Shown here: piece by piece, positions 1 to 11,069 of the stretch | Position numbering within the stretch: position 1 is the first letter of the stretch | How the letters are laid out: each line of letters begins with the position of its first letter | NCBI GenBank assembly: GCA_034620365.1 | Contig: JAQGEQ010000345.1 | Location: 310,001 to 374,000, forward strand | Direction of reading: 5' to 3' | DNA length: 64,000 nt | From: Pegea sp. RAD2-039 | Lineage: Eukaryota; Chordata; Thaliacea; Salpida; Salpidae | The notes under the pieces: model-generated | The model's input: the letters and a program-made list of their open reading frames with translations, nothing else | What the model was told of the DNA's origin: nothing | Databases searched by the model: none | Program-made: the position numbers and the translations under genes

Positions 1-96
1 TTCTAACTTAATAGATGTTATTTGTGAGAATGTGTGTTAGCGAGAGGTGCTCTCTTCAGGTACCCTTCTTCGCATTTATTGTAATAAATAAATAAA
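1..96 (+). mobile_element. 3' tail of a LINE (same family as 56.7-59.7 kb)
   Basis: This stretch matches, in reverse orientation, the tails at about 56710-56800 and 60163-60260. It ends in the short A/T repeat AATAAATAAATAAA, as expected for a 5'-truncated non-LTR retrotransposon copy lying on the plus strand. A small perfect hairpin (GAGAG 42-46, loop GTG, CTCTC 50-54) sits just before the tail and is shared with the other copies. The window begins inside the element, so its true length is unknown. Confidence 0.75.
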
Positions 97-457
97 AGAT
101 GTAATAGATACAAATTATGTGATAATTACTTCATCGTTTTTCATTAGAAATAAAAAAGAACTTGTTTTTCAGCTTTAAACTTAACATTTTCTTGAAATCA
201 AGTTTATAAAGAAGAATATTTTTAATATATTTTAGTCAATTCATACGAATTAGAAAATAAATATTTTAAAAAGTGAAAATTACATTTATTTTAATTGGTT
301 TGTTTTTGTTTTACCAAACCTAAAAATTGTTACAAAAAAAAGCTTTCAACAAAATTTTTTTATTCAAACTTTTTTTAAAAGATTCAAATGTTACATTAAA
401 AAAAATCATTTTAGTTTGATATATATTTGTAATATTTTTTATTTATAATTCTGTTGA
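97..457. other. AT-rich spacer, no gene seen
   Basis: Very AT-rich sequence with runs of A and T. It probably contains the 3' UTR of the minus-strand ORF that ends at 458. No other feature is supported. Confidence 0.5.
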
Positions 458-1048
458 TTACCATATTTTATACTTTCTTTCAAAATCACTAATATCTTCT
501 TCTTTCTTTTTGACCATTAAATAGTTTTCTCCACCAATAGTATCAAACTTCACTTTCTTTTCTAATAACTCTCTTAATGAACACCTTGGATCTAATTTGG
601 TCATTTCATAAGTTGAATTATCCTTATACTGAGAGCAGGTTCTGTTTTCAAACAATTGATCTTTTTTTATAAGCTCATATAACTCATCATTACTTGAAGA
701 GCCACGCATTTCATCAAAAAACTCTTTGCTCATACAAGAAGATTTAAATTCATTGAAACGGTCCTTAGGTCCGCATATTTCTCCAAAACTGTCATCAGTT
801 TCAGGCAAATCTTTTCCAAATATCACATAATCCTTATCTTCAAACTGCGTTTGATCTTCAGGTAAACCATGGCTATCAGGCTCTTGAGTTTCTGAATATT
901 CATCTTGTTGATCTGTTTCTTCGGCAGGACCTACAATTGCTCTATAGCATGAAGACACAAAGTTTGTACAAGCTTCTAAACTTGTTTCTTTCACCACTAG
1001 TTCGGAATTTTGATGCAAATGCTTATCATTGTTATGTTTAGTAGACAT
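458..1048 (-). CDS. Unrecognised acidic protein, 196 aa, single exon
   Basis: I do not recognise this protein. I chose the ATG at 1048 (MSTKHNND) because a good 3' splice site (AATTTTTGTAG) ends only 8 nt upstream, at 1057; an upstream in-frame Met at 1081 would lie inside that intron. The middle is rich in Asp, Glu, Gln and Ser (about residues 50-100), which suggests disorder. The C-terminal 50 residues look more ordered, with a charged helix containing SLRELLEKKVKFDTIGG and the ending FERKYKIW. There is no signal peptide, membrane segment or clear domain. A possible 5' non-coding exon could end at a GTAAGT donor at 1294, or the acceptor could take a spliced leader. That the ORF is real rests on its length, composition and splice site. 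Confidence 0.55.
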   Translation of the reverse strand: MSTKHNNDKHLHQNSELVVKETSLEACTNFVSSCYRAIVGPAEETDQQDEYSETQEPDSHGLPEDQTQFEDKDYVIFGKDLPETDDSFGEICGPKDRFNEFKSSCMSKEFFDEMRGSSSNDELYELIKKDQLFENRTCSQYKDNSTYEMTKLDPRCSLRELLEKKVKFDTIGGENYLMVKKKEEDISDFERKYKIW

Positions 1049-1059
1049 TTTTTTCTCTA

Positions 1060-2042
1060 CAAAAATTAGAATAACACACAAAAAGTAATATTTTCTGAAA
1101 TTATCAGTTCAGTCTTATTAATTAGAAAATAAACATTACCAGGAATATTATGTTTTATAATATCATAAATAAATAGAAATCAATTCAACAAAATTCTTAT
1201 TTGATTTGTAATTTTAATAATGAAACTTATCTAATAATAGTTCACCAAGATTGTTAATAAATAAGATATATTTTTTTAAAACTGATATACTTACTTTTAT
1301 CAGTTTTATAAAGTAGTAAAAATATAAATTTAAATAAGCATCATGACAGAGTTTCGTTAAAAGCTTGCTGAAAATCAGAACTAAATTAACAAATTTTGAA
1401 CAAAAAATATTGAGATCTTAAATGTAGAATTAATTATGATGTCATAATAAATTTCATTTAAAAAAACATAAATGCAATCTTGCAATTTATTTATTGATGA
1501 ATATTATAAAATAATAACAAATTATAGAGATAAAAATATATGACTATTTTTCAGATAAAAATTTATTTGAAATTGTAAAATAATTCAATTTAGATTTTAT
1601 AATTTTACTAGTTTGAAAATCAAAAGTATATTTTAAAAGTTGAAACAAACCAATTATTTATTTGAATAGAGGCAATAGATCTGTTGAACGTAAACAGTTC
1701 CCTATTTTGCTAACAAATTAATAACTAGCTTCAAAGTTAATAATATTTAAAATGGGTGAAGATAAATAAACATAAATTCTCAACAGCAAATTAAAAGAAA
1801 CAATAATTAGTTGAAAATTTTGTAAATGAATCTGAATAAATGAAGCTAAAAAAATAAAATACTCGTAACAAACTTATCACAATTATTTAATAATGTTTTA
1901 TTTCTGAAAGTTGAATACGAAAACCGGTATGACTAGCAACATCTTAAAAGTAAAAAAAAACATTCTGTAAACTTATTTTAATCTTTGATTTTATCTTCAA
2001 CAATTTCAAGCAAGACACTTATATTATTTGTTATCTTGAAAT
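1060..2042. other. AT-rich spacer or intron
   Basis: No conserved coding sequence seen. On the minus strand there is one consensus donor (GTAAGT, 1294) that could pair with the acceptor at 1057. Otherwise simple AT-rich DNA. Confidence 0.4.
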
Positions 2043-2231
2043 TTACTTATTCTTACAATTGTTGTTACAAACACGAAGCCTATAAATAGGTTTTGAATCT
2101 GGAGGTGGAAAAGATGGAAGATAGATGCGTTTTTTGGGCTCTCTTTTTTTTACAGGAGTTTCTTTTTTTTGAGCACAAGCCCTAGGAGAAGAACGCTTTC
2201 TCTTCAAAGTAATGTTTGCTTCTGAACTCAT
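2043..2231 (-). CDS. Possible small basic protein or first exon, 62 aa
   Basis: A short Lys/Arg/Pro-rich ORF, not recognised. Residues 10-35 carry several basic clusters (KRKR, KKRE, PKKR) that resemble nuclear localisation signals, followed by LPSFPPPDSKP. A strong donor-like sequence (GTAAGAATAAG) overlaps the last codons, so this may be the first coding exon of a longer gene whose next exon I could not find: splicing directly to the acceptor at 1057 would create a stop. A weak acceptor (TTTGAAACTAG) lies 30-35 nt upstream. The composition is less AT-driven than the surroundings, which is the main reason to keep it. Confidence 0.35.
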   Translation of the reverse strand: MSSEANITLKRKRSSPRACAQKKETPVKKREPKKRIYLPSFPPPDSKPIYRLRVCNNNCKNK

Positions 2232-2741
2232 TTTTATTATATTAAATTTGTATGTTTTACTAGTTTCAAAGAAGTACTATTTCCAAGTACAGTAAGCAGT
2301 ATGTACTTAGGCTTAAAATTTATAACAGAGCCTCTATAAATTTCAAAGCATAAAAACAAAAAAATGGTTATGACGCAACAAAAATTAATTATTTCGCTTT
2401 TCAAATAAAATTTAGGTTTTCAAGTTTGATTCTGTAAACATTAAATTTGTACATTACTCAAAATTGATTTCTTTCATATTTATAAGTTCTAAAGAAATTG
2501 TTTTAAAATATTTGGTAGTTTCTGTAGTAGAATAAAACTGCTAATGCATATATTAGACAAAACATAAATTGATAGTTAATTTTTCATTTATTAAGTAAAA
2601 AAGTTATATTATCTTTATCATTTATGCTAAAAGTTTAAGAAATTTAACAGAGATTATTAATCAAATGAACTTTATGGAGAAGAAAATTAAGTAACTAATA
2701 TGTCCTCGAGGTTGTAGTTTTCATTCGATTTTTATTTCCAG

Positions 2742-3439
2742 TGCTTTATCTCAATTTATTGACTAAGGTAAAAAAGACATCCTGTATAATAATTAAAAAT
2801 ATGAAATACAAAACATGCAGTTTTATGTAATATTTTTGAGCAATTTAAAAAAGCCGAGATATTGTCGACCTTTATCAGTACAAAAGCTGAACTTAAGATT
2901 TGAAGATACTTCGCTTAAACAAACGAATTACAAAATCCACATAAAAGCGGAGACGTTACTGCTACCCGAATACTGGAAAATTAATGTGCTGATATAAATT
3001 TGATCTAATATGAAACTTTATGCTTAACTTGATGAATACTATCAATTATGTAACTAAGTAGTATTTTGTAAAAGTTTTTTAGGATGTTTGTTAGTTAATT
3101 AGTTAAACAATTAATTTTATTATCTTGACCATGAGTCACTCAATATTTTTAACTTTTTTTCAAGCAAATCACCCTGATAGTTTAACGCGTTGTGTTTCTA
3201 TATCACTACGAAGCTGTTTTCTTAGCTTTAAGTTGAACTCTTTTTTTTGACTTCTTAGGTTGTTAGTTGAAAGGTCACTTAAGCAAGGGTTCGATAAGTT
3301 GTCTCAACTTGAAGTAGATCGTAAAGAAAAACTATCGATAGAGCGTCAACGTCTTTCGTGAGCTAAACCAGTACTGAAGCTGCAGAAAGATGTAGAAAGT
3401 GCAATAGTGAAAGATAAGAATTCCATTATCGCCCACTAA
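2742..3439 (+). pseudogene. Probable decayed multi-exon gene
   Basis: Protein-like segments interrupted by stops. A good acceptor ends at 2741, followed by a 26-nt piece, a donor at 2768 and an acceptor at 2820; the implied 53-nt intron is the usual size here. From 2821 one frame reads CNIFEQFKKAEILSTF and continues to TNELQNPHKSGDV, but it contains TGA and TAA. A last segment (about 3260-3439, behind TTCTTAG) reads QGFDKLSQLEVDRKEKLS and then LKLQKDVESAIVKDKNS before a TAA, with one TGA between. It looks like a charged helical protein that has lost its reading frame. No family is recognised. A competing 60-codon frame is open over 2815-2997, so the assignment is tentative. Confidence 0.35.
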
Positions 3440-4203
3440 TTAAATTTATTACACCTCTGTAGTCGGATGTGTCTTTTGATCATTATCTTTTCTATTCACA
3501 ATTTTGCCTTTCAGAAGATTTTTGTAGATTTTCGTAAACTAGAGATTTTATTTTTATATCTTTGTGTCACTCAAAAGCGATAAATTTTCTGCAATTAGTA
3601 CAAATATAAATCATTTGGTAAAAAGTACAATCAGTAAAATAATCTTCAATGTAAAAAACTAATTACCTTCTTTATCACCTAATTAACTGTAATGTTAGAT
3701 GAATATATCTTTGGTAATAAATAAACCTTTATGTAAAAATTTATTAAATATTTGTGTTTAAAAGTTAAATTATTGCAGATTTAAATTTCTTCTCGTTTCA
3801 AAATATAAAATTACCAATTTGTATCACAACAATGATTTTTTTGACTTCTAACTTGCTTATAAGACCTATCAATTTTTAATTTTGTTAAAAGATTTGTTTT
3901 TTTCTGTTTCATACATTTAATATATTTAATGTTTTGTGTAGGAAAGATTATAGGATGTCCTTATTTTTCTAATTTTGTATAACAAGCTGTTGTAAACTAA
4001 TATTTTACTTTTTGATCTGTTTTCTTAAGAATAATATATTAAAAATAACTAATATTATCTATCTATATCAACTATTATTATTATTATAAATGTTCTCAAG
4101 GGTTATTTTTGAATAACTTTTTTATTTATCAATTAATAATGTTAAATGGTTTGTTTAGATTTAATAAAATTACTTTTTATTTTGTTGTAAACTATAAAGA
4201 TTT
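3440..4203. other. AT-rich spacer upstream of VPS41
   Basis: No coding potential seen. It should hold the VPS41 promoter. A candidate acceptor (GATTTAG) ends at 4205, 15 nt before the VPS41 ATG. Confidence 0.5.
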
Positions 4204-4220
4204 AGAAAAGTTGTTTTATC

Positions 4221-7200
4221 ATGAATGAAAGTATCTTTGAAGATGATGATAGCATGATCATTCTAGATGAAGAGTCAGAAGTACCTTGATATTAGTATTT
4301 AATATTTTATCCTTTTAAATTGAATAGCTTATAAAAACTAAACAATTTTTTGAATATTTTCATTTCATAAAACCAAAACTTGATCTTATAGGAAGAAGAG
4401 TGGGAAGAGCCAAAGTTGAATTATGTTCGGATGAGAAATGATTTGGTGCATATCTTGAAAGATGATTTTGTTGCCTGCATCACAATTCATACAAAAGTAT
4501 TTATTTTGTTATTTATAAATTTCTTAGTTTTTAGATTTGATTAATTTTGTGAAATATGATTAAAATTTTTTAATGTTTGATTTATAATTGTTTTTATAAA
4601 GTGTCATGCATAATTTATAGTTTTTTTTAGTTTGCTAATGTATTAGATAGTTTGAATAATTTTTTGGAGATAAAAATTCTCATCATCTGTTATTTTTATT
4701 AGAAATTCATAAAATTTAATTTTGGTTTGAATAGTTTGTAGCTGTTGGGACACACTGGGGTGCTATCCACGTTCTAGACCATGAAGGAAATCAAATAAGA
4801 AATAAAGAATTTGCACGAGTAAGTTTCTAATGATTGTTTCTGTAAGTTGATTCAATATTTCAACTTATATTTTAATGTTTTAAAACTAATTAAGATTTAG
4901 AAACTTTTATTACAACAATTGCTGTTCAATTTCCAAATTTATAATATCTGAGAATATTTATGTTTTGTGAGAAATTGTTTATAAATAAAACTTTGTACTT
5001 TAGCACAATGCTTGTGTAACTGGTATTGGATTGGATAAAGCAGCTGAATATGTTGTTAGTTGTTCTGATGATGGTTTGGTTGTTATTTCTGGATTATATA
5101 GTGATGAACATAACCAGATAATTAAAGTTGACCGTTCAGTAAAAGTAAGTTATTATAAAGTAAATGAAAATTGAGTTGAAATATTTTCAAAATTATTACA
5201 AGGTTCATCTTTAGCACCAAAATAATCAAAATTTAATTATAAAACTTGACATAAAACCCTTGACATAATCAATAAATATCAGACAAGTTTTACTTAAATT
5301 CTATATAATGCTATGATTCAGTTAAAAAGGTTTCATATAATGTACCTCATTTTTGGGTTATCTATAAATATACTTGTAGCTGATATGTTTTATATTTGAG
5401 TTTATAATTTTAAGAAATAAACTGATTATAAAAATGTTAAATGTTTCAATAAAAGTCTGGAAATATGAGTTGGTTTTACGATGAAAATAATATTGTAAAA
5501 ATTTGATTAAAAATAACCAACAAAATATTGAATGTTGAAAAGTTCTTTTTTTATACAATTACTAATTTACTTTCTTTGATCTTAAGTCAGTGGCTTTAGA
5601 TCCTTTTTACAGTACCAGCTCTTCAAAACAGATTGTATTTGGAACAGAAAAACTAGTTTTATGTGAAAAAGGATGGCTTCGAGGAAAAAAACAAAGTATT
5701 CTTCATCAAGGAGAAGGTCTTGTGCGAAAAATCAGTTGGAGAAATTGTTTAATTGCTTGGGCAAATGATCACGTGAGTTAAAAAGATGAAATTTATTTTA
5801 GAAATCATCTGTAGCAAGATTTATGAGATATTTTAAACTTTTTAAGTTTTGATGCTACTAATCAATAAATGAAATTTGAATTGATGAATTCAACTTTTGA
5901 TCACCTGATAGCAATTTATATTTTGTTTTTGGGGTCTTTATGTCATAGATTATTGGGATTTTAACATCTTCTAAGACTTACAATTCAAGAGTAAAAATAT
6001 TTAAGAAAATAAAGTCAAAAAACTTGGACAATTTTCTAAATTTATGAAATATTTAGGGTGTTAAGCTGTACGATACCAAACAAAAACGAAGGATACAACA
6101 TATTCCTCGTATCGGGGCGGTCAGTGACACTGAAAGTACTATGACAGGTCGGATTGACTGTGGACCAAATATAAACGACTGCCTGGTCAATGAATACAGT
6201 CCGGCCCATATTGCTTGGAAGGATGACACGACTATTTTAATTGGCTGGGCGTATGACATAAAAGTAATTTTCTTGATCTTCTCATCAAAGATTAATATTT
6301 GATGATGTGAACAGGTGTGTCAAGTAAAAGAGAGGGTCTCAAGGAGAGATTTGAGAGAAAAGACAAAATATTGCGTAATAGGTGAATAAAAGATGTTTTA
6401 GTCATCCCTGATTTTAAAGATCTATTTGGTTTTTAGTCTACATGTTCCAAACCGACTTCTTGTGTTGTGGAGTAGCTCCATTAGGTGATCAGATCGTCGC
6501 ATTTGCATATTCCGAAGATGAGGAGAATGAAGATGACTGGAGTAGCGGGAGTAGCTCTCATGCTGGTGAGATCTTCTGACAACAAATCTTCAATTTTTAA
6601 ACTTGATTTAAAGTTGATGATGAGATCAATCAGAAGAGGCGGTCTCTCGGAGCTGCTCGTCCTCAGTTGAGGATCATTGAACCAAATCCTATAGATAGTA
6701 AATCATATATTGAAATATCACGTGACGCGCTGTCGATAAGCGGGTATACGGGGTACAGGTGTTGTGATTACAGTCTAGGTGAGTTTCCAGCGTTTATTTC
6801 AACTTCATGAAAAAGATTTTGAGAAATTATCATCTCAGAGTTCGATTCCACTGAATTATTGATTATTTCGCCGAAAGATGTTGTTATCGCGAAACGGCGT
6901 GATGAAGATGATCACGTGACTTGGCTACTAGAAACTAATCAGTTTCGAGAAGCTCTTGGGGCTGTTAAAGTTTTAGGGAAACGTTTGAAGAAACATAATT
7001 TGACGGTATTGAGATATTTCAAGTTGATTTGTTAGAAGATGATCATGAATTGATCTTCAGGATGTAGGTCTTCAGTATTTATCTCATCTACTTGAAAGTT
7101 ACAAGTTTGAAAAAGCTGCGGATTTGTGTCCTGAAATTCTAGGGAAGAACCGAAGTTTGTGGGAAGAGACGGTTTGTGGAAGTTTCAGGGGTCCCATTTG

Positions 7201-9082
7201 ATGATAATCTTCATCTTCTGCAGCTGGATGAATTTTTACAAGCAAACCAACTCGGAGTGGTTGCTCATATCATCCCACATGAAGACTTTATCCTGTCACC
7301 TCGTTGTTATGATCGTGTCTTGTTAGATGCTCTTCAAAACAAAAGACACAAAGTAAACAATACTCTCAAAAATCATTTGTTCAAATTGTAATTTCAGGAT
7401 TTTGTTCAATTGCTTGATGAATGGTCGAATAAACTTTATAATATTCCGACAATGATTTCAAACTTATTGAGATATATTGATGAAAATGGAAAAAGTAAAC
7501 TTCTTCTAACTGCTCTTGCTAAACTGTCAGTTTCATCTTCTTTTCATTCACTCTTTGAAATTCATCTTCTTAGATATGAGGGAGATCAGAGATATGATCG
7601 TGCTCTTTCAATCTATCTTCAATTGGAACATCCGGACACATTTGAGCTCATCAGGAAGCATAATCTCTTTGGGGCTCTACAGGTTGATTTTTAAGATTAT
7701 TTTAGTTCAATTTTGAACTCGTCAAATTTTCAGGATAATATTCTTCCTTTAATGAGGTTTGGAGACTCCCAAGCAATCGAGTTGTTGTTGGATAATATGG
7801 ATTATGTACCAGTAAGTGTCTTTGATTGAAAAATTGACTTCCACTTCAATTAATCTTCTAACAGATCGACAAAGTAGTAAAAGAACTTGAACAAAAACCC
7901 AACTATCAACACAAAGTATTCAATTTTCTAAAATATTTTTCATAAAATTATTTTCAAATTATTATTTGATTTCAGTATTTGAATGCTCTTTTCAATAAAG
8001 ACTCGCATCTTGGGAGTGAGTATCATGGACTACAGGTCCGGTTATATGCTGACTTTGATGTAACCCGTCTCTTACCATTCCTAAAGACCAGGTTTGTATC
8101 TGAAAATCTTTCTAAAAGTTGATGAGGTTATCTTCACAGCAATTATGTCCCTTTGGAAGAGGCGTTAGAGATCTGTGAGAAAAGAGATTTAATTGATGAG
8201 CAAGTATTTCTACTCGGTAAAAATCTTCAAACTCTAAAAGGTCCCAGATGAAGATGATGTGTTTTAGGTCGAATGGGGAATGCCTCAAAAGCTCTTTCAC
8301 TGATCACAGATCATGAGAATGACATCAGTAGAGCTGTACAGTTTTGTAAAGAGCAAAATGATGATCTACTATGGGATGAATTGATTAATAAATCACTCGT
8401 GAAACCAGGTGAAGATGAAGAGATAACTTCTTGTCGTAATTTTATTAATTTTTTTACAGAATTTATCAAAGTTTTACTGGAAAATATTGGAACTCATGTT
8501 GATCCTATTAAATTAATTCGTAAAATACCAAATGGTCTCAAAATACCTGGTTTAAGAGATGCGCTTGTAAAGATCTTGCAGGTTTCCATCAATTAATTCT
8601 TCAAGTTGTCACGATTCACGTGTTTCAGGATTATTCGATGCAAACGGCGATGTGGTTTGAATGTAAAAAGATTATTAGCTCTGATGTCCTCGCCCTAATG
8701 AGGAAGCAACAACAGATTCAACATAAACCTTTATTTATTGATGGTATTGAAGTTACTTTCTGTCTAAATTTTAAAGCTTATTTTCATGATAATTCAGATG
8801 AATGTCTCTGTGATGCCTGTGGTCGATTACTGTTTGAATCTACATCAAGTAAGTCACTTTTTGATCTCATTTTTACATCAATCTTTAAACTGTTTATTTT
8901 CAGCAAATTCTTTTCAAACTTATTCAGTTTTGGTTTGTTTTTTCTGTCATCATCTTTTTCATGATAGTTGCTTACAAGGAAGAGATTTGGTTAGTAGTTC
9001 GTTATCAAGTTCACATAATCTGATCTTTCCTTTCTAGGGTACGTGTACTGTGTGCAGAGGGAAGATACGGCAGCTCTTATGA
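4221..9082 (+). CDS. VPS41: VPS41, HOPS complex subunit (24 exons, 889 aa)
   Basis: VPS41 is a core subunit of the HOPS tether, which drives fusion of late endosomes, AP-3 vesicles and autophagosomes with lysosomes. Exons: 4221-4280, 4392-4496, 4735-4818, 5004-5144, 5587-5772, 6057-6263, 6315-6381, 6437-6565, 6614-6778, 6839-7005, 7061-7171, 7224-7352, 7398-7525, 7574-7682, 7734-7811, 7865-7915, 7976-8091, 8140-8216, 8268-8408, 8460-8581, 8629-8743, 8798-8848, 8904-8989, 9038-9082. The joined frame is open, and its length is close to the usual ~850 aa. Order: acidic N-terminus (DEESE/EEEWEEPKL), beta-propeller with FVAVGTHWGAIHVLD and LIAWANDHGVKLYD, alpha-solenoid with LSIYLQLEHPDTFELI and NIGTHVDPIKLI, and a C-terminal RING-like zinc domain (CLCDACGRL, FCHHLFHDSC, CTVC). 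The first five introns are 111-442 nt; the other 18 are 45-60 nt. A few splice sites (6613, 8744) were chosen by homology and frame. Confidence 0.95.
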
Positions 9083-9179
9083 ATATTTTCAATTATTTTT
9101 ATTCTTTTTATCAGCAACTTTGCCTTATTCTGTGCAATGATATCTTTTCATATTATTAATCTTTATTGTAAGATGTAGA

Positions 9180-9185
9180 AATAAA
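9180..9185 (+). other. Poly(A) signal AATAAA of VPS41
   Basis: AATAAA about 100 nt after the VPS41 stop, followed by T-rich sequence. It gives a short 3' UTR. Confidence 0.6.
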
Positions 9186-11041
9186 ATCAACATTTTAAGG
9201 TTTTTATTTAACTTTTTTGCTTTTTGATTAATAATTTTCAATTGTGAGAAACTTTATAAAATCGAAAAGTTTTACTGTGAGATGAAATTTCTATTTTTTA
9301 TTAAACCATTTAATCAAAATTGATCTGATATTTTCATTCCAAAAGTAATTTCATTAAAAAGAAATTAGATTTGAAAAATAGAGAAAAAGTTATTTGAAAA
9401 TAAAAAGTAATCTTTTTAAAACAATCTTTTTTTAATGATCAAATCTGTAATTTTTAACAAATTATTTTAAGATGTAGTTGTTGAAAGAATAGGAATCAAA
9501 GTTTTTAAACTAATTTTATACAAAAAACTTTATAAAAACTGATATTTTAAAATTGAAATGTAATATATTACTAAAAGCTTGTATTAGCCAACTACTAAAT
9601 GACTATATGGGTATAAATACACTTGTCTTAATTCGTACATTAGGAATTTATTAATATTAATGAAGTTTATGAGTTTTAGAAATTTGAATCAATCTTTTAT
9701 TTGATTCAAGATCTTAAAGTTAATTTATTAAGTGATTTATTAGTTGTTGAATTTTTTTATTTGTCAAAAGTGAGAAAAATACTTTTTTGAAGTTGTAGGT
9801 TTAACTAGTATCTGATTTTTTATGGTTTCAAAAAATTCCAATCAAATCTTTGGTGAAATTTATTGAAAGTTATCAAAAACGAACAACTAAAATTTCTAAT
9901 TTTTACAATATTCAAAGTTTACTGAAATATTCAAAAAAATTTTAAGAAAGTAAGTAAGTTTTTACAAACAATTTCATAAACGAATTATTGGAATAAAACA
10001 GACACATTAAAACGTCTAAAGGTGTTTATATTTCTTAAATTTTAACACAAACCAAAATAATCTTCACATTTTCATATAATTAGTTTAAAAAATATAAGTT
10101 TAACTTCACTTCTAACTTTCGAGTTATGCAGAAAAAACAAATTATTAGAATTCTATATTCAGTTTAAACTTTCTTTAATGACTTAAAAAAGAATTTTGAG
10201 AAAACACAAAGTCCCTTTTTGTAAATACTGGTTAAAGTTTATTTTATTATAATTTAATGAACTTTCTTATTCAGCAATTTGTCTTACTAAATTATTAACA
10301 ATAATTTAAGCTTGTATGACTTTTCAAGACTCAGTAAAAGTTAAAAATAAGAACAAACGATTGTATACTGACTAGGATTTTTATCAAATTATGATAACAA
10401 AACTATTTATCTTTTTTAATTAAGACTTTGATATACCAGTGAATAAATTTAGTTAAAACTTTGGTATTCTAAAAAACGTCCATCAAACCACTTTAATTTT
10501 TCGATCTATTACATTGTAGCTATAAAAAGATTACAAAATTGCCAAACTAATACATAGTCCAAATGTTTGTTAAAAATGCAAATAAATTGATAAACTAATT
10601 AGATAATTGGCAATAACGACTTCTACTTTATACTAAGCGAATACTTCTCTAAAAATTAAAGTAGCTCAATTTTATGCAGATTATAGAAAAAAGAGCTATT
10701 ATGTTAAAGATATTATTTTCAAAATTAGCTAAAAATAAACAAATTAAATTGTAAAAGAACTTTGCTGCATATTGTAAAACAAACTAGCTCTTACTACCAG
10801 GAAATCCCCTTTTTAAACGATGAAACAATTCTTTCTGAATGATACTTTTCGTAAAAAAGTAGATCTACAAAAAGAGACATCCAAAAAAATCAAAATAATT
10901 CACTATAAATAGTTCTTTTTAAAGTTAAATAAAAAAACATTTTAAAAGTTTATTTAAAAAACAATGTAGACAAATCCTTAAATGTCAATGTAAAAAACAT
11001 TTTCGAAATAATCATGAAAAAATTAAAAAAAAAAATTTTTC
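9186..11041. other. AT-rich intergenic region, 1.86 kb
   Basis: No ORF, RNA gene or repeat of note was seen. It should contain the promoter of the repeat-protein gene. The last bases (ATTTTTCAG, ending at 11043) form a 3' splice site. Confidence 0.5.
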
Positions 11042-11069
11042 AGAAAAAAATCGAAGAAAATAAAATAAA

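Noticed and set aside
3355..3362. A selenocysteine TGA in the segment at 3260-3439
   Set aside because: Other segments of the same putative gene have TAA and TGA stops, and no selenocysteine insertion element was evident; decay is simpler.
7410..8964. Intronless reading of VPS41 segments
   Set aside because: Comparison with the VPS41 family shows that 16-18 residues at each of three places are translated introns.
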